A stretch of 64,000 bases of DNA from Microbulbifer sp. SAOS-129_SWC (GTDB lineage: Bacteria; Pseudomonadota; Gammaproteobacteria; Pseudomonadales; Cellvibrionaceae). The position numbers were made by a program, and so were the translations under genes. Location: positions 310,001-374,000 of the forward strand of contig NZ_CP155567.1 in NCBI RefSeq assembly GCF_039696035.1, written 5' to 3'. Within the stretch, counting starts at the first letter, position 1, and the number at the start of each line of letters is the position of its first letter. A model generated the notes under the pieces. The model was given only the letters and a program-made list of their open reading frames with translations, ran no database searches and had not been told where the DNA came from. Shown here one piece after another: positions 48,564-60,000 of the stretch.

Positions 48564-49206
48564 AATGAATCCCTCATTTAGATATGGACTTTGGACGGGG
48601 GGTGGTTCTTCCTTTACCACCGCGATCGCGCAGCAGTTCAGGCCTTGCCGAAACGGCAATTGCAGGCATTTAACCAGAGCGAATTACAAAACAAAACACT
48701 GTTTTCCGGTTATTTAATTGACTCTGGCACGAATTTAAGATGCACCATATCGTTGGTATATCTGCCCGGTTTTTTATTTGTCGGTTTCGACTCTGGCACG
48801 ATTTTTATGAGTCCCGGCTCGTGGTAAATCATTGTTGGTACGTATGCTTCAAAAGAGTATTGAGCGGGCATTATTTCGTATTCCACTCGGGAACCAATTA
48901 TTAGTCAAAATATTTGCAATATTGCCCGGTGAGATTTTCAGCTGCTATTCGGGACTATTACAGGGGCTTACAAAGTATTGAATCTGGACGGCAATGCTTT
49001 AAAAAGAATGCGTGCGCGAGTTGTCAGTCAACGAAGTGGGGCAAACCCGAATTCGGGATTTATGCCGCTGGCCAATTGTTGGCAATAGCGGCCTCGGTTA
49101 TACTTTCGCGCCTGCTGTGCCGAGGTTCCTGGCAAGCAGACATCTACAGATCTTTTTGTAGTTGCGGCAATGGAAACTGCCGCGGAAATCTTCCAGGGAG
49201 GTGGAT
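48564..49206. other. Divergent regulatory region between hcp and the kinase gene
   Basis: About 640 bp, A+T richer than its surroundings, with no gene I can support. It holds two copies of GACTCTGGCACGA (48720 and 48789, 69 bp apart), TTGGTAT at 48753 and TTGGTAC at 48835, and a sigma70-like promoter for the kinase. The long leader suggests several regulator sites for hcp. TGGCAC recalls the -24 half of sigma54 promoters, but no matching TTGC -12 half follows. Confidence 0.5.
49076..49104 (+). promoter_or_regulatory. Predicted promoter of the kinase gene
   Basis: TTGTTG (49076-49081), a 17-bp spacer and TATACT (49099-49104), about 100 bp upstream of the kinase start. Confidence 0.5.
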
Positions 49207-51795
49207 TTGAACGACAAGACACGTATCGCCAGACCGGCGGCAAAAACGGCTGCGGAGCCGGATCGCCAGTCCTGTGACGACGGTGATACGACAGTTTTTG
49301 TCGCGCGCGATAAAACTGGCGCCAACGACCATCCGCCGGTCGGCTCCAATCCCGGGTTGATTCCTTCCGCCGCTGCGGATTTCACCGCGGACGCCACCGT
49401 ATTCAAGCCGCAATCCCCACAGCAAGAATTATCCAAGGGCCTCGCACCGGCGCGCGAGGCCGTGCACTTCGAGCCTTCCAAAGCCGCATCCGGGGCGGTG
49501 ACCAAAACGGTGATCAAAGGACGCTTCGAGCTCGACAAGTTGCTTGGAGTCGGCGGTATGGGTGCCGTATACAAGGCGCTGGACCGCCGTAAACTGGAGG
49601 CCAGCGACAGCGAACCCTATGTCGCGATCAAGCTGTTGAATGACGATTTTCGTCAGCACCCGGATGCCTTCATTTCCCTGCAGCGTGAAGCGCGCAAGTC
49701 CCAGACTCTCGCCCACCCGCATATTGTCACGGTGTACGATTTCGACCGCGAGGGCGATCGCGTCTTCATGACGATGGAGTATCTCGAGGGGGCTCCGCTC
49801 GACAAGCTGCTGCGCGAGCATGCAGATGTCGGGCTGGAATTCGAGCGGGCCTGCTCGGTGCTCCACGATATCTCCCAAGCGCTGATCTACGCCCATTCCC
49901 ACAGTATCGTCCACTCGGATTTCAAGCCCGGCAACATATTCGTCACCGAGAAAAAAGGAGCCAAGGTCTTTGACTTCGGTATTGCCCGCGCAGTATCCGA
50001 AGGCGGTATAAGCAACAGCGTAGGGGAGAAAACACTATTTGACGCCAGCACGCTTGGTGCATTGACTCCGGCCTACGCCAGCCTGGAAATGCTCCAGGGG
50101 GCCGAGCCGGCACCCAGTGATGATGTTTACGCACTGGCCTGCGTGGCCTATGAACTGTTCAGCGGTCGCCATCCGTTCGACAAGGTGCCCGCTGACAAGG
50201 CCTTCGAACGCAACCTGAAACCCAAACGCATCCGCAGCCTGAATCGGCGCCAGTGGCGCGCACTGGAATTGGCTCTGGCCCTCAAGCGTGACGAGCGCAC
50301 GCCCACTGTGGATAAATTTGTCCACAACTTCTTTGTCAACAACACCTGGAAATGGGTTCTCGGCAGCCTGTTTGCGTTGATGGTCGCTGGAGCCGTGGTC
50401 GGTTACACCTATCTCGAGCAGGCGAATACCGCCGAGCAGACTCGAGTCAAGGCGCAGTTGGAGAAGAAGCTTGCGCAGGAGTTGCTGCAGCGGCGCATCG
50501 CCGACAAGAAAGAGGCCGTGGAACGGCTGATCGACCTCAGTATTCTGACGCCGTCCTGGGAGCAGGATGTCGAAGAAGACCTGAAAGACTATGCGAAGCT
50601 GAACCCGGCAGACAGCGACTACCTGGCGACATCGCGCCGCCGCGTGGGAGAGCTATTTATCGCCGCGGCCACCGGCCAGCTGAACCTGGGTAACCTGGAG
50701 CAGGCTGATTCCATGCTCGCGCGAGCGGCCGATTGGCACGGTAGTTCCAGCGAGGCGGCAGAAATTCAGACCAAGATCGCCACCGAGCGCAAGCAGTTGC
50801 AAGCGCGCCTCGAGGCACAACGTCTGGCCGAGGAGCGGGCAGCGGAGCAGCAGCGCCAGCAGGAATTACGTGAGGAGCGGCGCCGCGCAGCCGTCGCGCA
50901 GCAACACAGGATCGACACGGTTCTGGACCAGATGGAAGGTGCGTTGCAGTGCAGTTTCGATATGCGCATCAGTGCGATAGGAAGCCAGCTGCAGCGTCTC
51001 GCCGAACTGGATTCCGGCAAAGCCGCCAAGATTCGCCCGGTACTCGGCACGGAACTGAGTGGCTGCTTTACGAAACTGGCAAAAGAAGATCCTCTGCGTG
51101 TAGAACCTTTGCTGAAGCAGGCCCGCAGCCTGTTGCCGGCGCAGGCGCCGCTACGCGACTTCAAGCTGGATTTCTGTGGTCACCTGCAGCCGGGAAGCGG
51201 CGGTCGCGGAAAGCGCTACAGCTGTGCAGACCGCCTGGCCGACGGTACCAGCGGCCCGCGTATGGTTGTCGTCAAGGGTAGTGGTCGCAAGCCGCTGGTG
51301 ATCGGCAAATACGAAGTGAGTAATGGCGATTTTGCTCGCTTCTGCCGCGCCACAGGCCAGTGCGCCGACCTCACGCTCGGTGCTGCGTCGCTGCCTGTAC
51401 AGAACATTGACATCGATCAGGCCAAGGCTTACCTGGCCTGGCTCAGCGCGCAGACCGGGCAGGCGTATCGACTGCCTACAGAACGCGAGTGGTTCGCCGC
51501 GGCCAGTGCCGATGGCCAACAGGAAGTGGCAGACCGCAACTGTCACCTGAAGTACGGCGGTATAGAGAAGGGCGCTGAGCTGGTAGCTGCACAGGCAGGC
51601 ACTGGTAACCATTTCGGCCTGGTCAACGCTGTGGGTAATGTACAGGAGTGGGTTTACGGCACCGATGGCGATCTGCTGGCGGTAGGTGGTAGTCGGCTGG
51701 ACCCGATGAGTCGCTGTCTGGCCACCACCAAACGCATGCACAGCGGAGCAGCGGATAAGGTAACCGGGTTCCGTATCGCACGCGACCTGAATTGA
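49207..51795 (+). CDS. T6SS Ser/Thr protein kinase (PpkA-like) fused to a periplasmic FGE/SUMF1-like domain
   Basis: An 862-residue kinase that should phosphorylate the FHA protein and switch the T6SS on. After a 100-residue N-terminus comes the kinase domain: Gly loop LGVGGMGAVYK, K142 in VAIKLL, HSDFKPGN (236-243) and DFG at D256. The usual HRD is HSD, so it is a non-RD kinase. A membrane helix lies at about 381-403, then a coiled coil rich in Gln, Glu and Arg. The last 190 residues are a formylglycine-generating-enzyme-like domain: IGKYEVSNGDFARFCRATGQ, YRLPTEREWFAAA, VGNVQEWV and TGFRIAR. TTG 49207 fits best with GGAGG at 49197-49201; GTG 49201 and TTG 49162 are alternatives. Confidence 0.88.
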   Translation: MNDKTRIARPAAKTAAEPDRQSCDDGDTTVFVARDKTGANDHPPVGSNPGLIPSAAADFTADATVFKPQSPQQELSKGLAPAREAVHFEPSKAASGAVTKTVIKGRFELDKLLGVGGMGAVYKALDRRKLEASDSEPYVAIKLLNDDFRQHPDAFISLQREARKSQTLAHPHIVTVYDFDREGDRVFMTMEYLEGAPLDKLLREHADVGLEFERACSVLHDISQALIYAHSHSIVHSDFKPGNIFVTEKKGAKVFDFGIARAVSEGGISNSVGEKTLFDASTLGALTPAYASLEMLQGAEPAPSDDVYALACVAYELFSGRHPFDKVPADKAFERNLKPKRIRSLNRRQWRALELALALKRDERTPTVDKFVHNFFVNNTWKWVLGSLFALMVAGAVVGYTYLEQANTAEQTRVKAQLEKKLAQELLQRRIADKKEAVERLIDLSILTPSWEQDVEEDLKDYAKLNPADSDYLATSRRRVGELFIAAATGQLNLGNLEQADSMLARAADWHGSSSEAAEIQTKIATERKQLQARLEAQRLAEERAAEQQRQQELREERRRAAVAQQHRIDTVLDQMEGALQCSFDMRISAIGSQLQRLAELDSGKAAKIRPVLGTELSGCFTKLAKEDPLRVEPLLKQARSLLPAQAPLRDFKLDFCGHLQPGSGGRGKRYSCADRLADGTSGPRMVVVKGSGRKPLVIGKYEVSNGDFARFCRATGQCADLTLGAASLPVQNIDIDQAKAYLAWLSAQTGQAYRLPTEREWFAAASADGQQEVADRNCHLKYGGIEKGAELVAAQAGTGNHFGLVNAVGNVQEWVYGTDGDLLAVGGSRLDPMSRCLATTKRMHSGAADKVTGFRIARDLN

Positions 51796-51930
51796 TGAGT
51801 GGCTGCGGTTATCTGCAGCTGTGACCGTCGGATCAATACTTTGGTGAGCGTAATCGGTTGCTCTCCGTACAATAATTGACTTCCGGATATTCGGCTCGTA
51901 GCCACTGCGAGCCATGCGCTTCGGCACGAC

Positions 51931-51961
51931 TAACCCGGTGACCCCTCAGGTCGCCGGGTTA
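51931..51961 (+). terminator. Hairpin between kinase gene and tpsB
   Basis: TAACCCGG and GACC pair with GGTC and CCGGGTTA around CCTCA, with one mismatch. It lies 135 bp after the kinase stop and 28 bp before the tpsB start, so it may be a terminator or a leader structure of tpsB. Confidence 0.5.
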
Positions 51962-51989
51962 ATCGTTACAGGGATTAGTGAGGGGAGCT

Positions 51990-53960
51990 ATGTTTGCGCG
52001 CTACAAAAGGCCGTTGACGATTGTCACGGCCAGTCTGTTATTTGTGCCTGCCTGGGCTTATTGCCAGCAGGATGACTCCAGTTTTCGTAGCCGCGTTCGC
52101 GCCGCCTTCGATCAGAATTCCGCTACTATCGACGATACCGATGTCACCCAGGATTTTCTGCGCCGTACCCGGGAGGCGGAAGACCCCAATCTGAACACCG
52201 ATATTCCACAGGTTTCCCAGCGCAACCAGGGCCCGCGGATTACAGTCAAGAAGTTCCAATTTCTACGCCTGCATGAATATCCACAATACGGTATTGAACG
52301 GAAGTCTGTCGAAAAGCTGGCGGAGCAGCTCCGGGTCAAGTTTATGAAAGAGGACAAGATCCTCGCCAACGGGTACACCAAGCAAAACCTGGTTGAACTG
52401 GCTTCGCTACTCGACAGCATGAATACCCGCTTCAATCCGGAGGGGCTTACCGCGTCGGACCTGCACAAACTGGTTGGTGTGATAGAAAAGCAGAATGCTG
52501 AACGCGGGTTGAGTTATGGCGATCTGGAGGAGATCGCCGCGGAACTGACGCGCTATTACCGGCAGCATGGTCTGTTTCTCGCGCAGGTGCAGATTCCCGC
52601 GCAGGAAGTCGAAAACGGAGTGGTTACGCTCACGGTACAGGAAGGTCTGCTCGGCCAGGTTGCGGCAGAGGGCAATCAGAAATATTCCCTTGCGCAGCTG
52701 TCAGAACCCTTTGAAGACCAGCGTGGCAAGCTGGTGAGCCACGAAAAAATTGAGGAGGGGCTCTATCTCCTCAATGATCTTCCAAGCCTCAATATTACTG
52801 GATACTTCAGCGCTGGTGACAAGCCCGGTGAAACCAAGTTGAATCTGAAAGTCCGGGATGAAAGTGCATGGAAGATGGTGACAAGATTCGATAATCACGG
52901 ATCGACGTTTACCGGTGACCAGCGCGCTTACACCTCGGTGGACTGGCTGAATCCCACTGGCATCGGCGATGCGCTGACGATCGGTTATTTAAAATCCAGC
53001 AATGCCGGCAACCTCGGCTCTGATTTTGGTTCCGACCTCGGCCAGTTCCGCTACAGCCTGCCGTTGTTCGGTGCCCGTACGCGCTTGCACTTTTCCGCTG
53101 ACTACAACACCTTCTCTCTGCACGATACCGATAACAAAGACAATGTCATCAACCTGTTGGATATTAGCGGTGTCAATGAAAGCTACGGTATCAGCGTCGA
53201 TCGCAAGTTCCGTCGCTCGCGCGATTTCAACCTCACCGGCTCTTTTGGCATTACCGACAAGAAGTCGGATCTGCAGGCTATTATCGAGCTGCCGGACCCG
53301 GGCGATCATGTTTATGGTGGTGAGTTAGGCCTTTACGTAGACAGCCTGTCCAGCGGGGCTGTGCCGATGCTGAATATCCTCAATACGAAACTGCAGTATG
53401 GCGAGCACCAGAACCCGGTAGACCCGCTGCGTGGTGAGGAGTTTACCAAGTTTGCCGCCGACACCAGCTCGCTGCTTTTTATTCCTCTCCCATATACCGA
53501 CGCCAAGTCGCGCCTGATCCTGAAAAGCCGCTGGCAGTACAGCGAATCGAGTTTGCCCGCATTCGAACAGTTCTCTCTCGGTGGTGCAAATGGTGTACGT
53601 GCCTTCGATGCGCGTGATTTTTCCGCCGATCGTGCCGCACTACTTTCTGCCGAGTGGTATTTCGATTTCCCCGAATCTATCAACCCGACGCTGTTTGGCA
53701 GCCGGCTCAGCGATCTCATGCAGGTTGCCCTGATTGCCGACGGGGGCTATGGCGTTGTCAACAACTACGAGGAAGGTGTCCACGACGACTGGGCGACCTT
53801 CTCCGGTGCCGGTGTGCTGTTCAAGCTCAGCTGGGCGGAGGCCTTCGCCAGCCAGATTTCGGTGGAGTGGCCGACCATGTCCAAATCCTCCATCGAAGGT
53901 ACCGGTGACGACCCGGACAGCCCGGCTATTTACGCCGACTTCTCATTTTTCTTTCATTGA
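51990..53960 (+). CDS. Two-partner secretion outer-membrane transporter TpsB (ShlB/FhaC/HecB family)
   Basis: Omp85-family pore that secretes its TpsA partner and, in some systems, activates it. The 656-residue protein has a Sec signal peptide (TIVTASLLFVPAWA), a linker with a conserved SQRNQGPRITVKKFQF start, two POTRA domains (LAEQLRVKF; LFLAQVQIPAQEVENGVVTL) and a 16-strand barrel with the L6 signature GGANGVRAFDARDFSADRAA. It ends YADFSFFFH with the terminal aromatic residue needed for BamA. ATG 51990 is preferred with GAGG 6 bp upstream; GTG 51978 is possible. tpsA follows after 56 bp. Confidence 0.92.
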   Translation: MFARYKRPLTIVTASLLFVPAWAYCQQDDSSFRSRVRAAFDQNSATIDDTDVTQDFLRRTREAEDPNLNTDIPQVSQRNQGPRITVKKFQFLRLHEYPQYGIERKSVEKLAEQLRVKFMKEDKILANGYTKQNLVELASLLDSMNTRFNPEGLTASDLHKLVGVIEKQNAERGLSYGDLEEIAAELTRYYRQHGLFLAQVQIPAQEVENGVVTLTVQEGLLGQVAAEGNQKYSLAQLSEPFEDQRGKLVSHEKIEEGLYLLNDLPSLNITGYFSAGDKPGETKLNLKVRDESAWKMVTRFDNHGSTFTGDQRAYTSVDWLNPTGIGDALTIGYLKSSNAGNLGSDFGSDLGQFRYSLPLFGARTRLHFSADYNTFSLHDTDNKDNVINLLDISGVNESYGISVDRKFRRSRDFNLTGSFGITDKKSDLQAIIELPDPGDHVYGGELGLYVDSLSSGAVPMLNILNTKLQYGEHQNPVDPLRGEEFTKFAADTSSLLFIPLPYTDAKSRLILKSRWQYSESSLPAFEQFSLGGANGVRAFDARDFSADRAALLSAEWYFDFPESINPTLFGSRLSDLMQVALIADGGYGVVNNYEEGVHDDWATFSGAGVLFKLSWAEAFASQISVEWPTMSKSSIEGTGDDPDSPAIYADFSFFFH

Positions 53961-54016
53961 TCGCCAGGAATTATCGACTGCTGAATCCGAGCAGGGAGCG
54001 CCCGCAAGGTACCGAT

Positions 54017-57000
54017 ATGCACGTAAAAACAATGACTCTCAAACTGAAAAAGCTGACCTCGGCCATCAAGATCTCCCACCTGGCCTACGCCGGCCTGATT
54101 GTGGGGCAGGTCGCCAGCTCAGCCGCCCACGCCGGGCCCAAAGGCGGTGTTGTGGTTGGTGGCGAGGGCTCGATCGATAGTGCTGACCTGACTACCATCG
54201 TCGAACAGAAATCCGACCTGTTGGCGATTGACTGGGATTCTTTCAACCTCAGTGAAGACGAACTCGTTCGTTTCCTGCAGCCGAATTCCTCGTCAGTGGT
54301 GCTGAACCGTATTCTCGATCAGAACCCGAGTGAGATTCGCGGCAGTATTGAAGCCAACGGCCACGTTATCCTCGCCAATCCGCGCGGCGTCCTGTTCACG
54401 GAGACTGCTACCGTCAACGTCGGCGCCATCACCGCAGCCGGACTGGATATAAGCCCGGCCGACTTTATGAAAGGTAAGTATGCATTCAAAGGTGAGGACG
54501 GCAGCACCGGCGTGGTGGTCAACCGCGGCCTGATCAAGGCGTCCAGTGCGGTGCTGGTGGGCAAGCAGGTCACCAATGCGGGCAGCGGCCTGATCAGCGC
54601 CGAGATGGTCAGTCTAGCGGCTGGTAATGAAGCGGTACTGACCTTCGATCCCGATGGCATGATCGGGGTCAAGGTGTCGAAGGAAGTCATGGAAAACCAG
54701 CTCGGCATCGACAGTGCGGTGCTGAATCAGGGAAAGGTCGAAGGCGCGCAGGTATTGATGGATGGCAGCGTCTCCAGCGGCCTGTTTACTTCCGCGGTCA
54801 ACAACGCGGGCACTGTGCGCGCGCGCAGTATTGATACCAGCGGCGGCAAAATCCGCCTGATGGGATCCGGCGCCGGTGCAGTGAATAGCGGCATGCTGAA
54901 CGCCTCCGGCAGTAGCGGTGGTGAAGTGGTTATTGACGGAGACAGCGCCGAGCACAGCGGCAGTATCGATGTCAGCGGCAGCCGAGCCGGCGGCGGTAAA
55001 GTGGAAGTGCTCGGTGACCGGGTTGCGGTCAGCGGTACCATCGACGCACGCGGGTCCGGCGGCGGCGAGGTGCTGATCGGCGGCGACTACCAGGGTAAAA
55101 ACGCGCAGGTACGCAATGCCAAAAGCACCAGCATCAGTGCCGAAGCCTCGATTGATGCGAGCGGCACCGGCAATAGCGACGGCGGCAAGGTCATTGTCTG
55201 GGCCGACCAGAGGACCGATTTCGCGGGTTCAATACGTGCCGAATCCGGTCAGCAAGGCGGTGACGGCGGCTTTGTCGAGACGTCTGGCAAGGTCAATCTG
55301 CATCTTGGTGAGGAGACGATGTCAGTCTCCACGTTGGCCTTCGGGGAAGGGGAAACCGGAACCTGGTTGTTGGATCCGAGTTATCTGCAAATTTTAGATG
55401 ATGGCAAGTGCATTGATAACTGCATTTCCGGCACTGATCTTGTTACTGCGCTCAAAAATAATAGCGTCACCGTAAACGTTTCCAAGGTTGACAGTGCTAC
55501 CACTACCCCTGGCGGTATTGGTACTCATGAAAATAATCCGGATTATTCCGGTGGAATTCTGGTTGGTACTACCCTCGATTGGTCATCCGGAAATGAGTTG
55601 ACCCTGAAATCCCATACGAATGTTACGGTCTCAAAAGACGGATCGATAGTTCCGACTGCCGGCAGTTTGTCCGTTACTGCAAATGGCAATTTCGAGAATT
55701 CTGGCACTGTTACTGTTGCAGATCTGGCATTGCTGCTGGATGGCTCTTTCATAAATAGTGGTACCATTTCCGCCGATACCCTGGATTTGAAGGTGGGCCT
55801 CGGCGATATCGATACCGACAATACGCTGGGGAATCTGACGGTATCCACCTCCGGGTCGATAACGGGGGGTAGCCAGACAGATACGGTGAACCTGTATAGC
55901 AGCGACGATGCAGTACAAGTCGATAGCAGTACCTCGTTCACATTGAGCGGAAACATCAGTTTCGATGCGGTGGAAAACATTGATGCCGGCAGTGGCGAAG
56001 ATACCGTTTCGCTACTTTCTCCGGCAGATGTGAATCTCAATGGCAATGACGGCGAGGCCACGATCGGATCCCTTTTCTTCCAGAATATCGATGTCGTCAG
56101 CAACGGCAATCTGGTGGCCTCGGATAGCGGCGATCGCTACATTGTGACCGGGACCGGGTCACTGACAGCGAATGCCATCGGGTTTTCCGGTGTCACCAGC
56201 GTAACCGCCGGCAGCGGCAGCGACACGGTCACCGGCGACTCCGGATTCGATTGGTTACTGCAGGGCAGTGGCACAGCGAAAAACAACGGTATCACGTTCG
56301 ACAACGTCGAGACCTTCGTGGCGGACGCAGCCGGCCTGCAGGGTACCTCGGCCGATGAGACCTACACGCTCGAAGACGATGGCAGTGTCACCGTCGATGG
56401 GCTCAACTTCCAGTCCCTTACAGGAGTTAATGCCGGCGACGGCGAAGATATCGTCGAATCACCCGATGGCATTACTTGGGAGCTTGGTGGAGTAAACGGC
56501 AGCGCATCGGTGAAGGGCACTGGCTTCAGCTTTACTGCCATTGAAAAAATGGGTACCGCTAACGCAATTATCGATGGTACCAAAAATGCCGTCAGCGAAG
56601 ACTACACGCTGACTGGCTCGACACTCACTGTGCTCGGTATCGATTTCACCTCGGTCAGCGCGGCCAGTTCCACCGCGGGCGATGGCAATACCGTAGGCGG
56701 CAACGTGACGGGCTGGGCGCTCGGCGATAGCAGTGGCAGCGCCACGGCCGGCGGTATCGACTTCAGCGGTATCGACCAGGTCGATACGACCGATGTCGTC
56801 ATCGATGGCACAAGCAATAGCGTCAGCGAAGACTATACGCTGACTGGCTCGACACTCACTGTGCTCGGTATCGATTTCACCTCGGTCAGCGCGGCCAGTT
56901 CCACCGCAGGCGATGGCAATACCGTAGACGGCAACGTGACGGGCTGGGCACTCGGCGATAGCAGTGGCAGCGCCACGGCCGGCGGTATCGACTTCAGCGG

Positions 57001-60000
57001 TATCGACCAGGTCGATACGACCGATGTCGTCATTGATGGCACAAGCAATAGCGTCAGCGAAGACTACACGCTGACAGGCTCGACACTGACTGTGCTCGGT
57101 ATCGATTTCACCTCGGCCAGCGCGGCCAGTTCCACCGCAGGCGATGGCAATACCGTAGACGGCAACGTGACGGGCTGGGCACTCGGCGATAGCAGTGGCA
57201 GCGCCACGGCCGGCGGTATCGACTTCAGCGGTATCGACCAGGTCGATACGACCGATGTCGTCATTGATGGTACAAGCAATAGCGTCAGCGAAGACTACAC
57301 ACTGAGTGGCTCGACACTGACTGTGCTCGGTATCGATTTCACCTCGGCCAGCGCGGCCAGTTCCACCGCAGGCGATGGCAATACCGTAGACGGCAACGTG
57401 ACGGGCTGGGCACTCGGCGATAGCAGTGGCAGCGCCACGGCCGGCGGTATCGACTTCAGCGGTATCGACCAGGTCGATACGACCGATGTCGTCATTGATG
57501 GCACAAGCAATAGCGTCAGCGAAGACTACACGCTGACAGGCTCGACACTGACTGTGCTCGGTATCGATTTCACCTCGGCCAGCGCGGCCAGTTCCACCGC
57601 AGGCGATGGCAATACCGTAGACGGCAACGTGACGGGCTGGGCACTCGGCGATAGCAGTGGCAGCGCCACGGCCGGCGGTATCGACTTCAGCGGTATCGAC
57701 CAGGTCGATACGACCGATGTCGTCATTGATGGCACAAGCAATAGCGTCAGCGAAGACTACACGCTGACTGGCTCGACACTCACTGTGCTCGGTATCGATT
57801 TCACCTCGGTCAGCGCGGCCAGTTCCACCGCAGGCGATGGCAATACCGTAGACGGCAACGTGACGGGCTGGGCACTCGGCGATAGCAGTGGCAGCGCCAC
57901 GGCCGGCGGTATCGACTTCAGCGGTATCGACCAGGTCGATACGACCGATGTCGTCATTGATGGCACAAGCAATAGCGTCAGCGAAGACTACACGCTGACA
58001 GGCTCGACACTGACTGTGCTCGGTATCGATTTCACCTCGGTCAGCGCGGCCAGTTCCACCGCAGGCGATGGCAATACCGTAGACGGCAACGTGACGGGCT
58101 GGGCACTCGGCGATAGCAGTGGCAGCGCCACGGCCGCCGGTATCGACTTCAGCGGTATCGACCAGGTCGATACGACCGATGTCGTCATTGATGGCACAAG
58201 CAATAGCGTCAGCGAAGACTACACACTGAGTGGCTCGACACTGACTGTGCTCGGTATCGATTTCACCTCGGTCAGCGCGGCCAGTTCCACCGCAGGCGAT
58301 GGCAATACCGTAGACGGCAACGTGACGGGCTGGGCACTCGGCGATAGCAGTGGCAGCGCCACGGCCGCCGGTATCGACTTCAGCGGTATCGACCAGGTCG
58401 ATACGACCGATGTCGTCATTGATGGCACAAGCAATAGCGTCAGCGAAGACTACACGCTGACAGGCTCGACACTGACTGTGCTCGGTATCGATTTCACCTC
58501 GGTCAGCGCGGCCAGTTCCACCGCAGGCGATGGCAATACCGTAGACGGCAACGTGACGGGCTGGGCACTCGGCGATAGCAGTGGCAGCGCCACGGCCGCC
58601 GGTATCGACTTCAGCGGTATCGACCAGGTCGATACGACCGATGTCGTCATCGATGGCACAAGCAATAGCGTCAGCGAAGACTATACGCTGACTGGCTCGA
58701 CACTCACTGTGCTCGGTATCGATTTCACCTCGGTCAGCGCGGCCAATTCGACCGCGGGCGATGGCAATACCGTAGACGGCAACGTGACGGGCTGGACGCT
58801 CGGCGATAGCAGTGGCAGCGCCACGGCCGGCGGTATCGACTTCAGCGGTATCGACCAGGTCGATACGACCGATGTCGTCATCGATGGCACAAGCAATAGC
58901 GTCAGCGAAGACTACACGCTGACAGGCTCGACACTGACTGTGCTCGGTATCGATTTCACCTCGGCCAGCGAGGCCAATTCGGCTGCGGGAGATGTAAATA
59001 CCGTTACCAGCGATGCCTCATCCTGGACTCTTACCGGCAGTGACGGTGGGGTACGGTCAGGGCTCGTGACTTTCTCCGGTATCGATACCGCAACTTCTAC
59101 GGCTTCTGCGACTCTCATCGGCACCAGTGGTAATGACAATTTCGCCCTGGACGGCAGCGGTAAAATTGCTATTTCCGGGGTTCAGTTTTCTGGTTTCGAT
59201 ATGGTCGATGCCGGAGGTGGTGACGACGATCTGGATGCCGATGGATTGACTCTGGCGCTGACAGGAACTGATAACGAGGTTCAGTTCGGCAGCTCGCTAA
59301 TCTTTTCCTATATCGAAAGCGCGACAGTAAAAAATCTGCAGGGGACCACAGGTGACGACAATTTTTCCCTGCCCGATGGTACAACCAAATCAGTCAGTGC
59401 AAGCTCAATCACTTTTGTCGGTGTCGACGATGTCGACGGACTGAAAGGAACTGTCGGGAGTAACGATACGGTTTCTGCAGTCAGCGCAGATGTAAAGAAT
59501 ACGAAAAGTTTTCGCCTGAACGACATACATTTTTCAAATATCAATCAGATAAATGCCCAGAATATTACGCTCGACTATAGTAACAACTCTATCGAGGTAA
59601 CCGGTGCTAACACTGTCGTAATCGATGATCAAGTTTATGAAGGGGTTTATTCTGTCAATGCCGGCGACGGTACCGACACGGTCACCGGATTGGACGGCCA
59701 GGACTGGACCATCACCGGGGTTGGCGCGGCCACTAATAATGCGATCGATTTCACGTTTGTCGAAGTCCTGCAAGCGGTCAATGCCGGGATAATAGCGCCG
59801 GCAGGCCTGGACAGCTTTTCGCTGGTCGCCAGCGATATCAACGCGTTCGACGTGGATATGCCTGCGGCCAGCTTGCTGGTCAAGGGTGCAACGGATTTCC
59901 AGGCGGCAGGTAGTGGTATCCTCGATGCCAGCTACCTCACTAGCGGGGTTTCCCTCGCCGGTTCGAAGCAGGTCTATGCTGACGGGGATATATTGTTTGA

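Noticed and set aside
48719..48806. Sigma54 promoters at the two TGGCAC sites upstream of hcp
   Set aside because: Neither TGGCAC is followed by a TTGC-type -12 element at five bases, and both read away from hcp.
56602..59139. Row of 71-75-residue minus-strand ORFs repeated every 231 bp
   Set aside because: They are antisense shadows of the tandem units in the exoprotein frame; they repeat only because the DNA repeats and have no ribosome sites.
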